From assembly GCF_021023135.1 (NCBI RefSeq), contig NZ_PGFV01000006.1:1-64000 (forward strand): 64,000 nucleotides of DNA. Reading direction: 5' to 3'. The translations under genes and the position numbers were made by a program. The first letter of the stretch is position 1. Each line of letters begins with the position of its first letter. Below the pieces are notes generated by a model. The model was given only the letters and a program-made list of their open reading frames with translations, ran no database searches and was not told the DNA's origin. Shown in pieces: positions 37,798 to 47,156 of the stretch. Origin of the DNA: Brevibacterium sp. CCUG 69071. GTDB lineage: Bacteria; Actinomycetota; Actinomycetes; Actinomycetales; Brevibacteriaceae.

Positions 37798-39477
37798 TCA
37801 GCTTTCTGCGGTGGCCAAGGCGGTCTGGGCCGAAGGCTTCGGTTCCTCGGCGCCGGCCGCAATGGGTCGGGGGATCGCCTCGAGGAGGGTGCGGGTGTAG
37901 GTGGTGCGCGGGTGGGCGAAGAGATCCTCGGTGGGACCGTTCTCGACCAGGCGACCGCCGGACATCACCGACACCGTATCAGCGATCTGACGGACCACCG
38001 CGAGGTCGTGGGAGATGAAGACATAGGTCAGCCCCAATTCGGTCTGCAGCTGATCGAGGAGGTCGAGGATCTGCGCCTGCACGGTGACATCGAGAGCCGA
38101 GACCGCTTCGTCGAAGACGACGAGTTCGGGACCGGCGATGAGCGCCCGGGCGATCGCCACGCGCTGCAGCTGTCCGCCGGAGAGTTCGGCCGGTCGCCGG
38201 TCGAGGAACTCACTGGGCAGCGCCACCCGCTCGAGGGTCTCGGCCACGATGCCCGGCCGAGACGCCCGATCCCCGATGCGGAAGTTGCGCAGCGGTTCGG
38301 TCAGCGTCGCCCGGATCGAATGCTTCGGATCGAGCGCGGAATAGGGGTTCTGGTGGACGAGCTGGACCGTGCGCCGGAACTCCCGGAGTCGAGAGCGCCC
38401 GCCGCCGAGTTCGGCCGCATCGAAGTCGCCGACGCGCAGACTCCCGGACTGCGGGGTGAGGAACCCGGCCAGAGCCTTGCCCGTCGTCGTCTTCCCCGAA
38501 CCGGATTCGCCGACGATGCCGTGAGTGGTGCCGCGGGCGATGGTGAAGGACACGTCCTCGACGCCGATGACCTGATCGCCTGTGCGGTCGTAGACCTGGG
38601 TGAGCGAATCGACCGCGACGAACGGGCGTGCGGAGGGATCGACCGCCTCGGCGCCGGTGGGGGACCGTCGGGCCTGCGTCTGCAGGGCCGGAGCATCGGC
38701 GAGCAGCCGCGAGGTGTAGTCAGTGGCCGGGCGGGAGAAGATCTGCCGGGCGGGCCCGGATTCGACGAGGCGACCGGACTGCATGACGAGGACTTCGTCG
38801 GCACGCTCCCCGGCCACCGCGAGATCGTGGGTGATGAAGAGGACGCCCATCCCGGTCTCGGCCCGCAGCTCGTCGAGGAGGTCGAGGACCTGCTTCTGCA
38901 CGGTCACGTCGAGCGCCGAGGTCGGTTCGTCGGCGATGAGCAGACGCGGACGCAGGGCGATGGCGGAGGCGATGAGCACGCGCTGGCGTATCCCGCCGGA
39001 GAGTTCGTGCGGGAACTGATCGACGCGCTTCTCGGGCCGGTCGATGCCCACCTGGCCGAGCAGCTCGATGACCTGGGCACGGGCCTCGTGCCGGTTCGCA
39101 CGGCGGTGGATCCGCAGCGCCTCGGCGACGGACTTCCCGACCGTCTGCAGGGGGTTGAGCGAGGTGCCCGGATCCTGCGGGACGTACCCGATCTGGGTGC
39201 CGCGCACACCCCTCCAGCCGGACGTCCCCAGCGAGAGCAGATCGACCTCGCCGAGGTGGATCTGCCCGGCCGTGACAGCCGCGTAGGAGGGGAGGAGTCC
39301 GATGGCGGCATTGGCCGTCGTCGACTTCCCCGATCCGGATTCGCCGACCACGGCGGTCATCGACGAAGGCCGGACCTCGAGGTCGAGGTCCGCGACGGCG
39401 GGGGAGGAGGTGCCGCCTCGGCGGGCGTAGTCGACGGTGAGTCCGGAGACGCGCAGCAGCGGTGTCACATCGCTCAT
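37798..39477 (-). CDS. double ATPase of a peptide/nickel-type ABC transporter (DppD-DppF fusion)
   Basis: A 559-aa protein with two complete ABC domains. Domain 1 has Walker A GESGSGKST, signature LSGGIRQR and Walker B LLIADEPTSALD. Domain 2 has GESGSGKTT, LSGGQLQR and LVVFDEAVSALD. Note Ala in place of Pro-Thr after DE in domain 2. Each domain resembles one of the separate DppD and DppF subunits. Start 39477 overlaps the permease stop by 4 nt. It powers the two permeases directly upstream. Confidence 0.93.
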   Translation of the reverse strand: MSDVTPLLRVSGLTVDYARRGGTSSPAVADLDLEVRPSSMTAVVGESGSGKSTTANAAIGLLPSYAAVTAGQIHLGEVDLLSLGTSGWRGVRGTQIGYVPQDPGTSLNPLQTVGKSVAEALRIHRRANRHEARAQVIELLGQVGIDRPEKRVDQFPHELSGGIRQRVLIASAIALRPRLLIADEPTSALDVTVQKQVLDLLDELRAETGMGVLFITHDLAVAGERADEVLVMQSGRLVESGPARQIFSRPATDYTSRLLADAPALQTQARRSPTGAEAVDPSARPFVAVDSLTQVYDRTGDQVIGVEDVSFTIARGTTHGIVGESGSGKTTTGKALAGFLTPQSGSLRVGDFDAAELGGGRSRLREFRRTVQLVHQNPYSALDPKHSIRATLTEPLRNFRIGDRASRPGIVAETLERVALPSEFLDRRPAELSGGQLQRVAIARALIAGPELVVFDEAVSALDVTVQAQILDLLDQLQTELGLTYVFISHDLAVVRQIADTVSVMSGGRLVENGPTEDLFAHPRTTYTRTLLEAIPRPIAAGAEEPKPSAQTALATAES

Positions 39478-40343
39478 GATGTCGCCTTTCGCAGGGTGTT
39501 GCCGATCTGGTGGGTGGCCAGGACGATGGCCATGACCACGAGGCCGGGCAGCACGGTCAGCCACCAGGCGGTGGCCACGAAGTTGCGGCCTTCGGCGATG
39601 ATGAGGCCCCATTCCGGGGTCGGCGGCGGGGTGCCGTAGCCGAGGAACCCGAGCGTGGAGATCTGCAGGATCGCCGAACCGATCTGCAGCACCGCCAGGG
39701 ACAGCACGGGAGAGATCGAGTTCGGGAGGATGTGGCGGATCAGCACGGAGCCGAAGGTTCCGCCCGAACCGTAGGCGGCGGCCACGAAGTCGCTGGTGTT
39801 GATGCTCACCGCCTGCGACCTGGACAGGCGGGCGAACTGGGCGATGGCGGTGACGCCGACCGCGATGGCCGCATTGATGGTGCCGAAGCCGAGGACGACG
39901 ACGATCGAGAGGCTGAGCAGGATCGCGGGGATCGAGAGGAGAACGTCGATGAGCCGCATGAGCACATCGTCGACGAGTCCGCGGCGGGTGCCGGCGATGA
40001 GTCCGATCGCGGTGCCGACGATGAGGCCGACGCCGACGGCGACGAGGGCCGCGAGCAGCGACTGCGAGGCTCCGTAGACGACGCGGGAGAAGGCATCGCG
40101 ACCGGTCTGGTCGGTGCCGAACCAGTGCTCGAGGCTCGGGGCGAGGAGTGCCGCGGTGTCCCCGCCGTCGTTGGGATCGTGGTGGGTGAACAGACCCGGG
40201 AACAGGGCCCAGGCGACCGCGATGAGCAGGACCAGCGCCGAGATGACGGTGGCCGGTCCGATCACGGTGCCGCCGCCTCGGCGCGGGCCGGCTCCGAGTC
40301 GGCGGGCACCCGGGGTGCGGGTGAAGACATCGGTGAGGCTCAT
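39474..40343 (-). CDS. ABC transporter permease, DppC type
   Basis: A 289-aa inner-membrane permease. The first helix is VISALVLLIAVAWALFPGLF, followed by the DppC-type EHWFGTDQTGRDAFSRVVYGA and about five more helices. The EAA loop is SQAVSINTSDFVAAAYGSGGTFGSVLIRHILPN. It pairs with the DppB-type permease whose 3' end it overlaps by 4 nt, and with the double ATPase downstream. Peptides, opines or nickel are typical substrates of the family; the one here is not known. Confidence 0.92.
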   Translation of the reverse strand: MSLTDVFTRTPGARRLGAGPRRGGGTVIGPATVISALVLLIAVAWALFPGLFTHHDPNDGGDTAALLAPSLEHWFGTDQTGRDAFSRVVYGASQSLLAALVAVGVGLIVGTAIGLIAGTRRGLVDDVLMRLIDVLLSIPAILLSLSIVVVLGFGTINAAIAVGVTAIAQFARLSRSQAVSINTSDFVAAAYGSGGTFGSVLIRHILPNSISPVLSLAVLQIGSAILQISTLGFLGYGTPPPTPEWGLIIAEGRNFVATAWWLTVLPGLVVMAIVLATHQIGNTLRKATS

Positions 40344-41410
40344 GACTCGGACTCCTTGTCCTCGGCCCAGCCGAGGTCGACGCCGACGCTGCCGGCGGTC
40401 GTGCCCAGGGCTCGGCGGGTGCTCGCGTCGTGGCTCTTCCTGCCCGCCGAGGCGGCGCTCGGCTGCCGGCGCAGACGAACGTCGATGACGGGGTAGAGGA
40501 GGTCGACGATGAGGTTGATGATGACGTAGGCGAAGGTGGCGAGTGAGACCACAGCGAGCAGGATCGGGTTGTCGCGGTGGGTCACGGCCTGGGCGGTGAT
40601 CTGGCCGATGCCGTTGCGGCCGAACACGGTCTCGGTGACCACGGCCCCGGCGACGAGTTCGCCGAAGACGAGCCCGATGATCGTCAGACCCGGCAGGATC
40701 GCATTGCGGACGACCGCGTGGATGAGGATCCACAGTTCGGAGGCCCCCTTGGCGGCGGTGACCTTGACGAAGCCGGAGGCCTTGACCTCGGTGATCGAAC
40801 GGATGAGGACCTGCGCGATCGGGGCCGAGAGCGGCACCGCCACGGTCAGCGTCGGCAGCACGAGCGCCTCGGTGGGGCCGGGGGCGACGACGGAGACGAG
40901 GCCGAGCTGGAAGGAGAAGACCTGGATGAGCAGGATGCCCAACCAGAACACGGGGATCGAGATGAACAGGCTGGGCACCGAGTCGAGGACGCGGCGGATC
41001 CACGCGAAAGGACCGGTCGCAGGCCCGAAGGTGGCGAGCACCGCGATGATCACGGCGAGCACCAGGGCGGTGAGGAACCCGGAGAGTGCGAGCACCGCCG
41101 TCGAGGGCAGGGCCGCGGAGACGATCGTCGACACGGCCGCCCCGGTCTGCACGGAGAAGCCGAAGTTCCCGGTGAAGAAGCCCGCCAGGCTGAGGAAGTA
41201 GCGGCTGATCCACGATTCGTCGGCACCGGTGGATTCGCGGATCTCGGCGATCTGATCGGGGGACAGGCCCAGCGCCGGGTCGGCGAAGCGGGCGGTGACG
41301 CCGTCGCCGGGGATGAGGCTGAGCAGGATGAAGGCCGCGGTGAAGGCGAGGAGCAGCACGAGCACCGCCTGGCCGAGGCGGAGGGCGAGATAGCGGATGT
41401 CGAGGATCAT
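40340..41410 (-). CDS. ABC transporter permease, DppB type
   Basis: A 356-aa permease with an N-terminal helix (RLGQAVLVLLLAFTAAFILLSLIPGD) and the DppB-type EAA loop ITEVKASGFVKVTAAKGASELWILIHAVVRNAILP. A hydrophilic C-terminal tail of about 45 residues follows the last helix, longer than usual. Start 41410 overlaps the binding-protein stop by 4 nt. The five cassette genes from the binding protein to the monooxygenase overlap or nearly touch, so they form one operon. Confidence 0.92.
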   Translation of the reverse strand: MILDIRYLALRLGQAVLVLLLAFTAAFILLSLIPGDGVTARFADPALGLSPDQIAEIRESTGADESWISRYFLSLAGFFTGNFGFSVQTGAAVSTIVSAALPSTAVLALSGFLTALVLAVIIAVLATFGPATGPFAWIRRVLDSVPSLFISIPVFWLGILLIQVFSFQLGLVSVVAPGPTEALVLPTLTVAVPLSAPIAQVLIRSITEVKASGFVKVTAAKGASELWILIHAVVRNAILPGLTIIGLVFGELVAGAVVTETVFGRNGIGQITAQAVTHRDNPILLAVVSLATFAYVIINLIVDLLYPVIDVRLRRQPSAASAGRKSHDASTRRALGTTAGSVGVDLGWAEDKESES

Positions 41411-43116
41411 TGCTCTCCTGCCAGCCAGGTGCTGTAGAAATCGGGACGGCCGACCGGTTCGGTGGCGAAGCCGTGGACGCGGCGCCGGAACGCGAAGACC
41501 TGGGGCTCTTCGAAGAACGGCAGCACATAGGCGTTCTCGACGAGGTAGTCCTGGACCTTCTCCGCGGCGATCTGACGCTTCTCGGTCACGGGTTCGGCGG
41601 CGAGGGCGTCGAGGAGTTCGTCGACCTTCGGGTCGATGGAGTCATTGGCTGCGTCCTCCCGGTCGGCGCCGTTGAGGAACACGTCGCGGTTGACCGAGGA
41701 GTAGTTCGACCGCAGATTGTCGTAGTCGGCGCGGGCGACCATCGAGTGGTAGATCTGCACGGTGTCGAGGTCGAGGGCGTCGAGGGTCTGCTTCGACTGG
41801 TCGCCGGGGTTGATCGACAGGCGCACCCCGACCCGGCGCAGCTGCTGTTGGATGAGGGTCTGGACCTCGTTCGAACGCGGCTGCGGCAGGGCGATGTTCA
41901 CACTCAGCGCCAGCACCTGCCCGTCCCGGACCCGGTATCCCTGTCCGTTGCGCTCGCCCCATCCGGCCTCGTCGAGGAGGCGGTCGGCCGTCGTCGGATC
42001 GTAGGTCCACGATCCCGACTGGTCGTTGTACCCCATGGCGCCCTTGGCCAGCAGTCCCGTTGCCAGGGGGTAGTTGGGGGTGAAGAGCTTGTCGACGATC
42101 TCCTGCCGGTCGATCGCGGCGATGAGGGCCTGTCTGACGGCGATGTCGTCGAGGAGTGCGTGCCGGAACCGGAAGTTGATGCTGTTGTTGATGCCGTTGG
42201 TGGCCTTCGCGTAGAGGCGCAGACCCTGTTCGGTCACCCGTGGTTCGTCCGGGGCCTGGACGTCGCGGACACCATCGGCCTGGCCGGAGAGCACGGCACC
42301 GATGCGCACCGAGTATTCGTTGTTGACGAGGTAGTCGATGCCGTCGAGGTGGGCCCGTCCCTGATGGTCGAGGTGGGGCGGTGCCCAGTCGTAGTCCTCA
42401 CGGGCCCGGACGGAGAGCTTCGTGCCGATGGTCTCTTCGGTGATGTGGAAGGGCCCGCAGGTGTGGATCTGCGTGGCACCTCCGGGGCCGAAGCCCTCGG
42501 CATCGAGGTCGAGGGAGGAATCGGCGAGCAGGCCCGCGTTCATCGTCGACGTGGCCTGCGCGAATCCGGGGGAGGGGGCGCTGAAGTGGAAGCGCACCCG
42601 GTGCTCGTCGAGGACTTCGGCTCGATCGTAGTTCGAGATCTGTTCGGACACCGGCAGGGTGCGGGCCTCGTCGCCCTTGCCGAACAGGTCGAAGTTCTTC
42701 GCCACGTTCTCAGGGGTCAGCGGCGAACCGTCCGAGTAGGTCACACCCTGCCGCAGGGTGAAGGTGAATGCGGTGGCCTCGGCGTTGATCTCGGGCAGCT
42801 TGGTGGCCAGCCAGGGGTGGAGTTCGAGGGTCTCCGGGTCCTGCCACAGCAGGCGGGCGGAGATGTTGTTCATGATGCCGCCGTTGGGATAGAAACCGAC
42901 CGAGGGCGGATAGAGCAGGGTCCAGGTCTGCGGCTCGAAGTACGTGAGCACCCCTCCCTTGACGGGCTGGCCGTCGGCCAGGGGTGCGGTGTCCGTGGGC
43001 GTGCAGGCGCTCAGGGTGATGAGGGTGCCCAATCCCAGTCCGAGGCTGAGGAAATTGCGGCGGCCCAACGGGGTGCGGGCGGCGCGCGCCGAGGTGGAGG
43101 GACGGAGATCCGTCAT
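41407..43116 (-). CDS. ABC transporter substrate-binding lipoprotein (family 5, KPN_01854 type)
   Basis: A 569-aa extracytoplasmic solute-binding protein anchored as a lipoprotein. The signal has a twin arginine (GRRNFLSLGLGLG) and a lipobox LSAC with C38, so export may be by Tat. Family 5 features include GGVLTYFEPQTW, FTLRQGVTYSDGSPLTPENVAKNF and FRHALLDDIAVRQALIAAIDRQEIVD. It is the first gene of the minus-strand cassette; the promoter must lie in 43117-43312, shared with the divergent VOC genes. A 12-mer GCAATGCGTCGA at 43212-43223 recurs upstream of sfnG. Confidence 0.9.
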   Translation of the reverse strand: MTDLRPSTSARAARTPLGRRNFLSLGLGLGTLITLSACTPTDTAPLADGQPVKGGVLTYFEPQTWTLLYPPSVGFYPNGGIMNNISARLLWQDPETLELHPWLATKLPEINAEATAFTFTLRQGVTYSDGSPLTPENVAKNFDLFGKGDEARTLPVSEQISNYDRAEVLDEHRVRFHFSAPSPGFAQATSTMNAGLLADSSLDLDAEGFGPGGATQIHTCGPFHITEETIGTKLSVRAREDYDWAPPHLDHQGRAHLDGIDYLVNNEYSVRIGAVLSGQADGVRDVQAPDEPRVTEQGLRLYAKATNGINNSINFRFRHALLDDIAVRQALIAAIDRQEIVDKLFTPNYPLATGLLAKGAMGYNDQSGSWTYDPTTADRLLDEAGWGERNGQGYRVRDGQVLALSVNIALPQPRSNEVQTLIQQQLRRVGVRLSINPGDQSKQTLDALDLDTVQIYHSMVARADYDNLRSNYSSVNRDVFLNGADREDAANDSIDPKVDELLDALAAEPVTEKRQIAAEKVQDYLVENAYVLPFFEEPQVFAFRRRVHGFATEPVGRPDFYSTWLAGEQ

Positions 43117-43312
43117 GGCAGGTGGTCCTTCGGGCCGGTGGGATCAGAGACAGAACGAACGAGACGATAGCTCAACAATTGGAGCCGGTCGGGCTATTCC
43201 CGCTGCGACGCGCAATGCGTCGACATGGTCGGGGCATGGTCGTGTTCTGCATGGCTATGAGTTAAACGCATCGGCGTATCGGCGGTCAATTCGCTCGGGT
43301 TAATATTGCACT

Positions 43313-43939
43313 ATGTTGCGCGCCTCCGACTTCGACCATCTCGTCATCGCCGTGCCCAATCTCGTCGAGGGTGTTGAGCAATTCGAATCTCGTTTGGGTG
43401 TCCGGGCCGTTCCCGGGGGATCACACCCGGGCCTGGGCACGGCGAACGCTCTGCTCGGGATCGACGGGCACAGCTATCTGGAGATCCTCGGCCCGGACCC
43501 GGACCAGGATCCCGCGCTCGCCGCCGGGCGTCTGGCCGGCATCGTCGAACCCACGGTGCAACGCTGGGCGGTCCGGCCTGAGGACTTCGACGGACTCGTC
43601 GCCGCAGCGGCGACGACAACGGACGTCGACCTCGGCGAGGTCCATGACATGGCCCGGAGGACTCCGGACGGGGAGGTGCTCGAATGGCGGCTGACCCGGC
43701 GGACCCCGCTGGCACTCGGCGGGATCCAGCCCTTCCTCATCGACTGGCTCGATTCCCCGCATCCCGCGAGCCGGGAGATGCCGCGCATCGGCCTCGAACG
43801 ACTGTGGGCGAGCAGTCCGGACGTTGACGGGACTCGCAGTGTTCTGCGATCCTTGGGCGCTAACCTCGAGGTTGAGGCAGGCGAGACCGACCGTCTGCAC
43901 ACCACTCTGAAAGGTCCAGGTGGATCATGGACGCTCTGA
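43313..43939 (+). CDS. VOC-like protein, Glyoxalase_3 type (first of tandem pair)
   Basis: A 208-aa protein beginning [57 protein letters not shown], the pattern of Glyoxalase-like (PF13468-type) proteins. Substrate and metal are unknown. TAATAT (43301-43306) ends 6 nt before the ATG, so the mRNA is probably leaderless. It is a clear paralogue of the next gene, whose start lies 13 nt inside its end. It is divergent from the ABC binding-protein gene, so it may serve the same pathway. Confidence 0.82.
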   Translation: MLRASDFDHLVIAVPNLVEGVEQFESRLGVRAVPGGSHPGLGTANALLGIDGHSYLEILGPDPDQDPALAAGRLAGIVEPTVQRWAVRPEDFDGLVAAAATTTDVDLGEVHDMARRTPDGEVLEWRLTRRTPLALGGIQPFLIDWLDSPHPASREMPRIGLERLWASSPDVDGTRSVLRSLGANLEVEAGETDRLHTTLKGPGGSWTL

Positions 43940-44595
43940 AACCGATTCCCGCCGAACTCGACCATCTCATCGTCACGGTGCCCGAACTCGACGCCGGCGT
44001 CGCCGAGATCGAAGCCGCCACCGGAGTGCGCGCCGTTCCCGGCGGTCGGCATCCCGGCCGGGGGACCGCGAACTTCCTGCTCGGTCTCACCTCGAGGGGG
44101 TGGCCGGCCGGGGCGCACACGTACCTCGAGATCCTGGGGCCCGACCCTGAGCAGGCAGCACCCGCCGACGGCACCCTGCCGCTCGACGCCCACCTGTCGG
44201 CCGGGCTGACCCTGCAGACCTGGGCGATCCATCCGCCGGCGTTCCTCGCGAAGATCGCGGCCGCGAACACCGCAGGCATCGATTTCGGCGAGGTGCGGGA
44301 CATGTCCCGGGAGACCGCCGAGGGGGAGCTGCTCGAGTGGCGGCTGACGTCGAAATCGCCGCTGCCGTTGTCCGGCGTGCAGCCGTTCCTCATCGACTGG
44401 GGAGAGTCCACCCACCCCGCCGAGGCGGCCCTGCCCGCCCTCGAGCTGCTCGAGTTCAGCATCGAGACCCCGAACCCCGAGGCCCTGCGCGGTGTGCTCG
44501 GGGAGCTGGGAGCCGGGGACGCGGACGTGGTGACCGGGCCGGAGAACCGACTGCACGCACGACTGCGCGGACCCGGCGGGACAGTGGAGTTCTGA
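43927..44595 (+). CDS. VOC-like protein, Glyoxalase_3 type (second of tandem pair)
   Basis: A 222-aa paralogue of the preceding protein; both share [41 protein letters not shown] and the QPFLIDW motif. The copies have diverged widely, so the duplication is old, and a heterodimer is possible. The start overlaps the upstream gene by 13 nt, indicating coupled translation. Confidence 0.82.
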   Translation: MDALKPIPAELDHLIVTVPELDAGVAEIEAATGVRAVPGGRHPGRGTANFLLGLTSRGWPAGAHTYLEILGPDPEQAAPADGTLPLDAHLSAGLTLQTWAIHPPAFLAKIAAANTAGIDFGEVRDMSRETAEGELLEWRLTSKSPLPLSGVQPFLIDWGESTHPAEAALPALELLEFSIETPNPEALRGVLGELGAGDADVVTGPENRLHARLRGPGGTVEF

Positions 44596-44611
44596 GACTA
44601 CACTTGCGAGT

Positions 44612-45400
44612 GTGCCGACTCATCCCCAGCCCCGCGCCCGCCTGCTCACCACGCTCACCGCAGTCTCCCTGCTCATCGGCCTGAGCGCCTGCGCTCCAGA
44701 GTCTGAACAGGAGACCCGCCCGACCCCGCATGCCGCCGAGACCGTCGGCGCGCCGAGCACCGGATCCGCGGCACCGAGTGAGTCCGGACAGCCCAGCCGG
44801 TCGCCCGAACCGAGTGACGATGCCGACTCCGAGGGAGTCGAGGCCGCCGGCGCCGCTGGAGTGAGTGAGGGTGACATCGACATGCACGGCAGCGGGAAAT
44901 GGGACCGTCCGGCCGAGGAGACCGGCCCGAACCGGGACGAGGGCACGACCTTCAAGGTCGCCCTGCGCGTCGAGGACAACCTGCCCATCGATGTCGACGA
45001 AGCGGCCGCGTTCATCATCGGCACGCTCCAGGACGAACGCGGCTGGCAGGACATGGACGACGTCGCGATCGAGATGGTCGACGACGGCCAGGACGCGATG
45101 ATCTCCATCGCCAGCCCCGACACCGTCGACGAGATGTGCCTGCCGCTGCGTACCCTGGGCAAGCTCTCCTGCCGCAACGGCAACAACGTCATCCTCAACG
45201 CCAAACGCTGGGTCTCGGCGACCGAGGAATTCGATGACATCACCCAGTACCGCCACTACCTCATCAACCACGAGGTCGGCCATGCGCTCGGCCACGGGCA
45301 TGAATCGTGCCCCGGCCGAGGCAAGACCGCCCCGCTCATGCAGCAGCAGACGAAGGGCCTGCAGGGCTGCACACCCAACGGCTGGCCCTCGAAGGGCTGA
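44612..45400 (+). CDS. DUF3152 lipoprotein, putative zinc metalloprotease
   Basis: A 262-aa exported protein. The N-terminal signal ([17 protein letters not shown]) ends in a lipobox Cys. Residues about 30-100 form a Ser/Pro/Glu-rich disordered linker, and the rest is the actinobacterial DUF3152 domain. It contains [11 protein letters not shown] from H220, a perfect metzincin-type HExxHxxGxxH zinc site. Its substrate is unknown. The GTG start lies 7 nt after TACACT (44599-44604), so the transcript is probably leaderless. Confidence 0.85.
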   Translation: MPTHPQPRARLLTTLTAVSLLIGLSACAPESEQETRPTPHAAETVGAPSTGSAAPSESGQPSRSPEPSDDADSEGVEAAGAAGVSEGDIDMHGSGKWDRPAEETGPNRDEGTTFKVALRVEDNLPIDVDEAAAFIIGTLQDERGWQDMDDVAIEMVDDGQDAMISIASPDTVDEMCLPLRTLGKLSCRNGNNVILNAKRWVSATEEFDDITQYRHYLINHEVGHALGHGHESCPGRGKTAPLMQQQTKGLQGCTPNGWPSKG

Positions 45401-45404
45401 GGCC

Positions 45405-47156
45405 TCAGTGCTTGGGTGAGTGCGCGCGCTCGCGCGAGTTCCCTCCGGCCGCCGCTCGCGTCGCGGTCTCGAACTCGATCTCATCATTGACCGATGACGA
45501 GCCGGCCGGTGTCAGCGAGCCTGGCTGCTCGACGACGGCGATGCTGTCGGTCGCAACGACCTCACGCGGAGGTTGGGCCTCCGGGCCGTCGACCTTGGTG
45601 GCCAGTGCCTTCTCCCGAACGAACAGGAGGGTAAGGGCGGCGATGATCCCCAGAGGGCTGACCCAGAGGAAGATCGGGACGAGGGCATCGCTGTAGGCGT
45701 TGATGATGATCGAGTGGATCGGATCCGGCAGCGAGGTGACCACCTCAGGGGTGAGCGAATTCGATCCGGCGCCCTTGAGCGCGGCGCCACCCTGCGGGCC
45801 CAGCGACTTGATCCCGTCCTCGAGGTTGGCCGAGAGCCGCGAGGTGAAGAGCGCGCCGATGAGCGACATGCCGAGCGTGCCGCCGATCTGACGGAAGAAG
45901 TTGTTCGATGCCGTGGCCGTGCCGACCATCGCCACCGGGAACGAGTTCTGCACGATGAGAACGAGCATCTGCATCGACAGTCCCAGGCCGAGGCCCAGCA
46001 CGCACAGGCAGCCGATCACGACGAGCACGTTCTGGTCGGCCGAGACGAATGTTCCCATCAGGAAGAGGGCGACGCCGACGATCGCGCTGCCGATGACGGG
46101 GTAGTACTTGTAGCGACCCGTCTTCGAGACGATGAAGCCGACGGCAATCGAGGTCGGCAGCATGACTGCCATCATGGGCACCATGAGCAGCCCGGCCTTC
46201 GTCGCCTCGATGCCGTGTGCCATCTGGAGGAACGTGGGCATGTAGGAGAGCACCCCGAACATGCCGACCGCGATGCACATGCCCGCGATCGTGCACATGA
46301 TGAAGTTCCTGTCGGTGAACACGAACATCGGAATGATCGGCTCGGGAACTGCCCGCTCGACGAAGACGAACACGACGGCGCTGAGCACGGCGATGCCGAT
46401 GAGTCCGATGATGATGGGATCGTTCCAGTCGTACTGGTGTCCGCCCCATGAAGTGGTGAGGATGAGGGCGGTGGTGAACTCCGCGATGAGGATCATGCCT
46501 GCGTAGTCGACGTGCCGCTTGACCGAGCGGTCGGACTTGGGGACCTTGAGGAAGAGCATGGCGGCGATCAGCGCCAGCACTCCGAAGGGCCAGTTGAGCG
46601 CAAAGGTCCAGCGCCAGCCGGGTCCCTCCGTGATCCAGCCGCCGATCAGCGGTCCGGCCACCGAGGTGACGGCGAAGTTGGCGCCCATGATTCCCATGTA
46701 CTTGCCGCGCTGGCGGGCGGGTACGACGGCGGCGATGAGGGACTGGGCGAGGATGATGAGGCCGCCGCCGCCGAGTCCCTGGATGACGCGGGCCGTGATG
46801 AGGACAGCCATGCTGTGCGCGGCGAATCCGACCACGGAGCCCAGGATGAACATGCAGATCGCGAAGATGAAGATCTTCTTGCGATTGAACGAATCGCCCA
46901 GCTTGCCGTAGATCGGCATCATGATGGTCGATGCCAGCATGAATGCCGTCGAGACCCACAGCATCTGATCGACGCCGTTGAGGTCGCCGACGATGGTCGG
47001 CAGTGCCGTTGCCAGCATGGTCTGGTTGAGCGAGAACATGAACATCGCCAGCATCAGGCCGATGAACAGCAGGATCACGGACGAGGTCTTGACCTCGGCC
47101 TCCTGTGTGGCGCCCTGCTCCGAAGGAGCGGTGGGCTCAGTCGCGGTGTGACTCAT
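45405..47156 (-). CDS. MFS multidrug efflux transporter, DHA2/EmrB-QacA type
   Basis: A 583-aa proton-driven drug:H+ antiporter with about 14 membrane helices. Motifs include the helix-1 FMFSLNQTMLATALPTIVGDL, the loop GKLGDSFNRKK and GWRWTFALNWPFGV, all typical of DHA2. The C-terminal ~60 residues are hydrophilic. Start 47156 overlaps the tetR stop by 4 nt, and the pair is probably one transcript controlled by the palindrome at 47830-47861. The drug or metabolite exported cannot be deduced. Confidence 0.92.
   Translation of the reverse strand: MSHTATEPTAPSEQGATQEAEVKTSSVILLFIGLMLAMFMFSLNQTMLATALPTIVGDLNGVDQMLWVSTAFMLASTIMMPIYGKLGDSFNRKKIFIFAICMFILGSVVGFAAHSMAVLITARVIQGLGGGGLIILAQSLIAAVVPARQRGKYMGIMGANFAVTSVAGPLIGGWITEGPGWRWTFALNWPFGVLALIAAMLFLKVPKSDRSVKRHVDYAGMILIAEFTTALILTTSWGGHQYDWNDPIIIGLIGIAVLSAVVFVFVERAVPEPIIPMFVFTDRNFIMCTIAGMCIAVGMFGVLSYMPTFLQMAHGIEATKAGLLMVPMMAVMLPTSIAVGFIVSKTGRYKYYPVIGSAIVGVALFLMGTFVSADQNVLVVIGCLCVLGLGLGLSMQMLVLIVQNSFPVAMVGTATASNNFFRQIGGTLGMSLIGALFTSRLSANLEDGIKSLGPQGGAALKGAGSNSLTPEVVTSLPDPIHSIIINAYSDALVPIFLWVSPLGIIAALTLLFVREKALATKVDGPEAQPPREVVATDSIAVVEQPGSLTPAGSSSVNDEIEFETATRAAAGGNSRERAHSPKH

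Noticed and set aside
36649..39639. 996-codon open frame on the plus strand
   Set aside because: It is antisense to the CMD/AhpD, monooxygenase and ABC ATPase genes, which have clear family motifs. Its translation is Arg/Gly/Glu-rich with no recognisable domain, typical of mirror frames in G+C-rich DNA.
44456..45487. minus-strand frames across the DUF3152 gene
   Set aside because: Mirror frames of a gene with signal peptide and zinc motif; no independent support.
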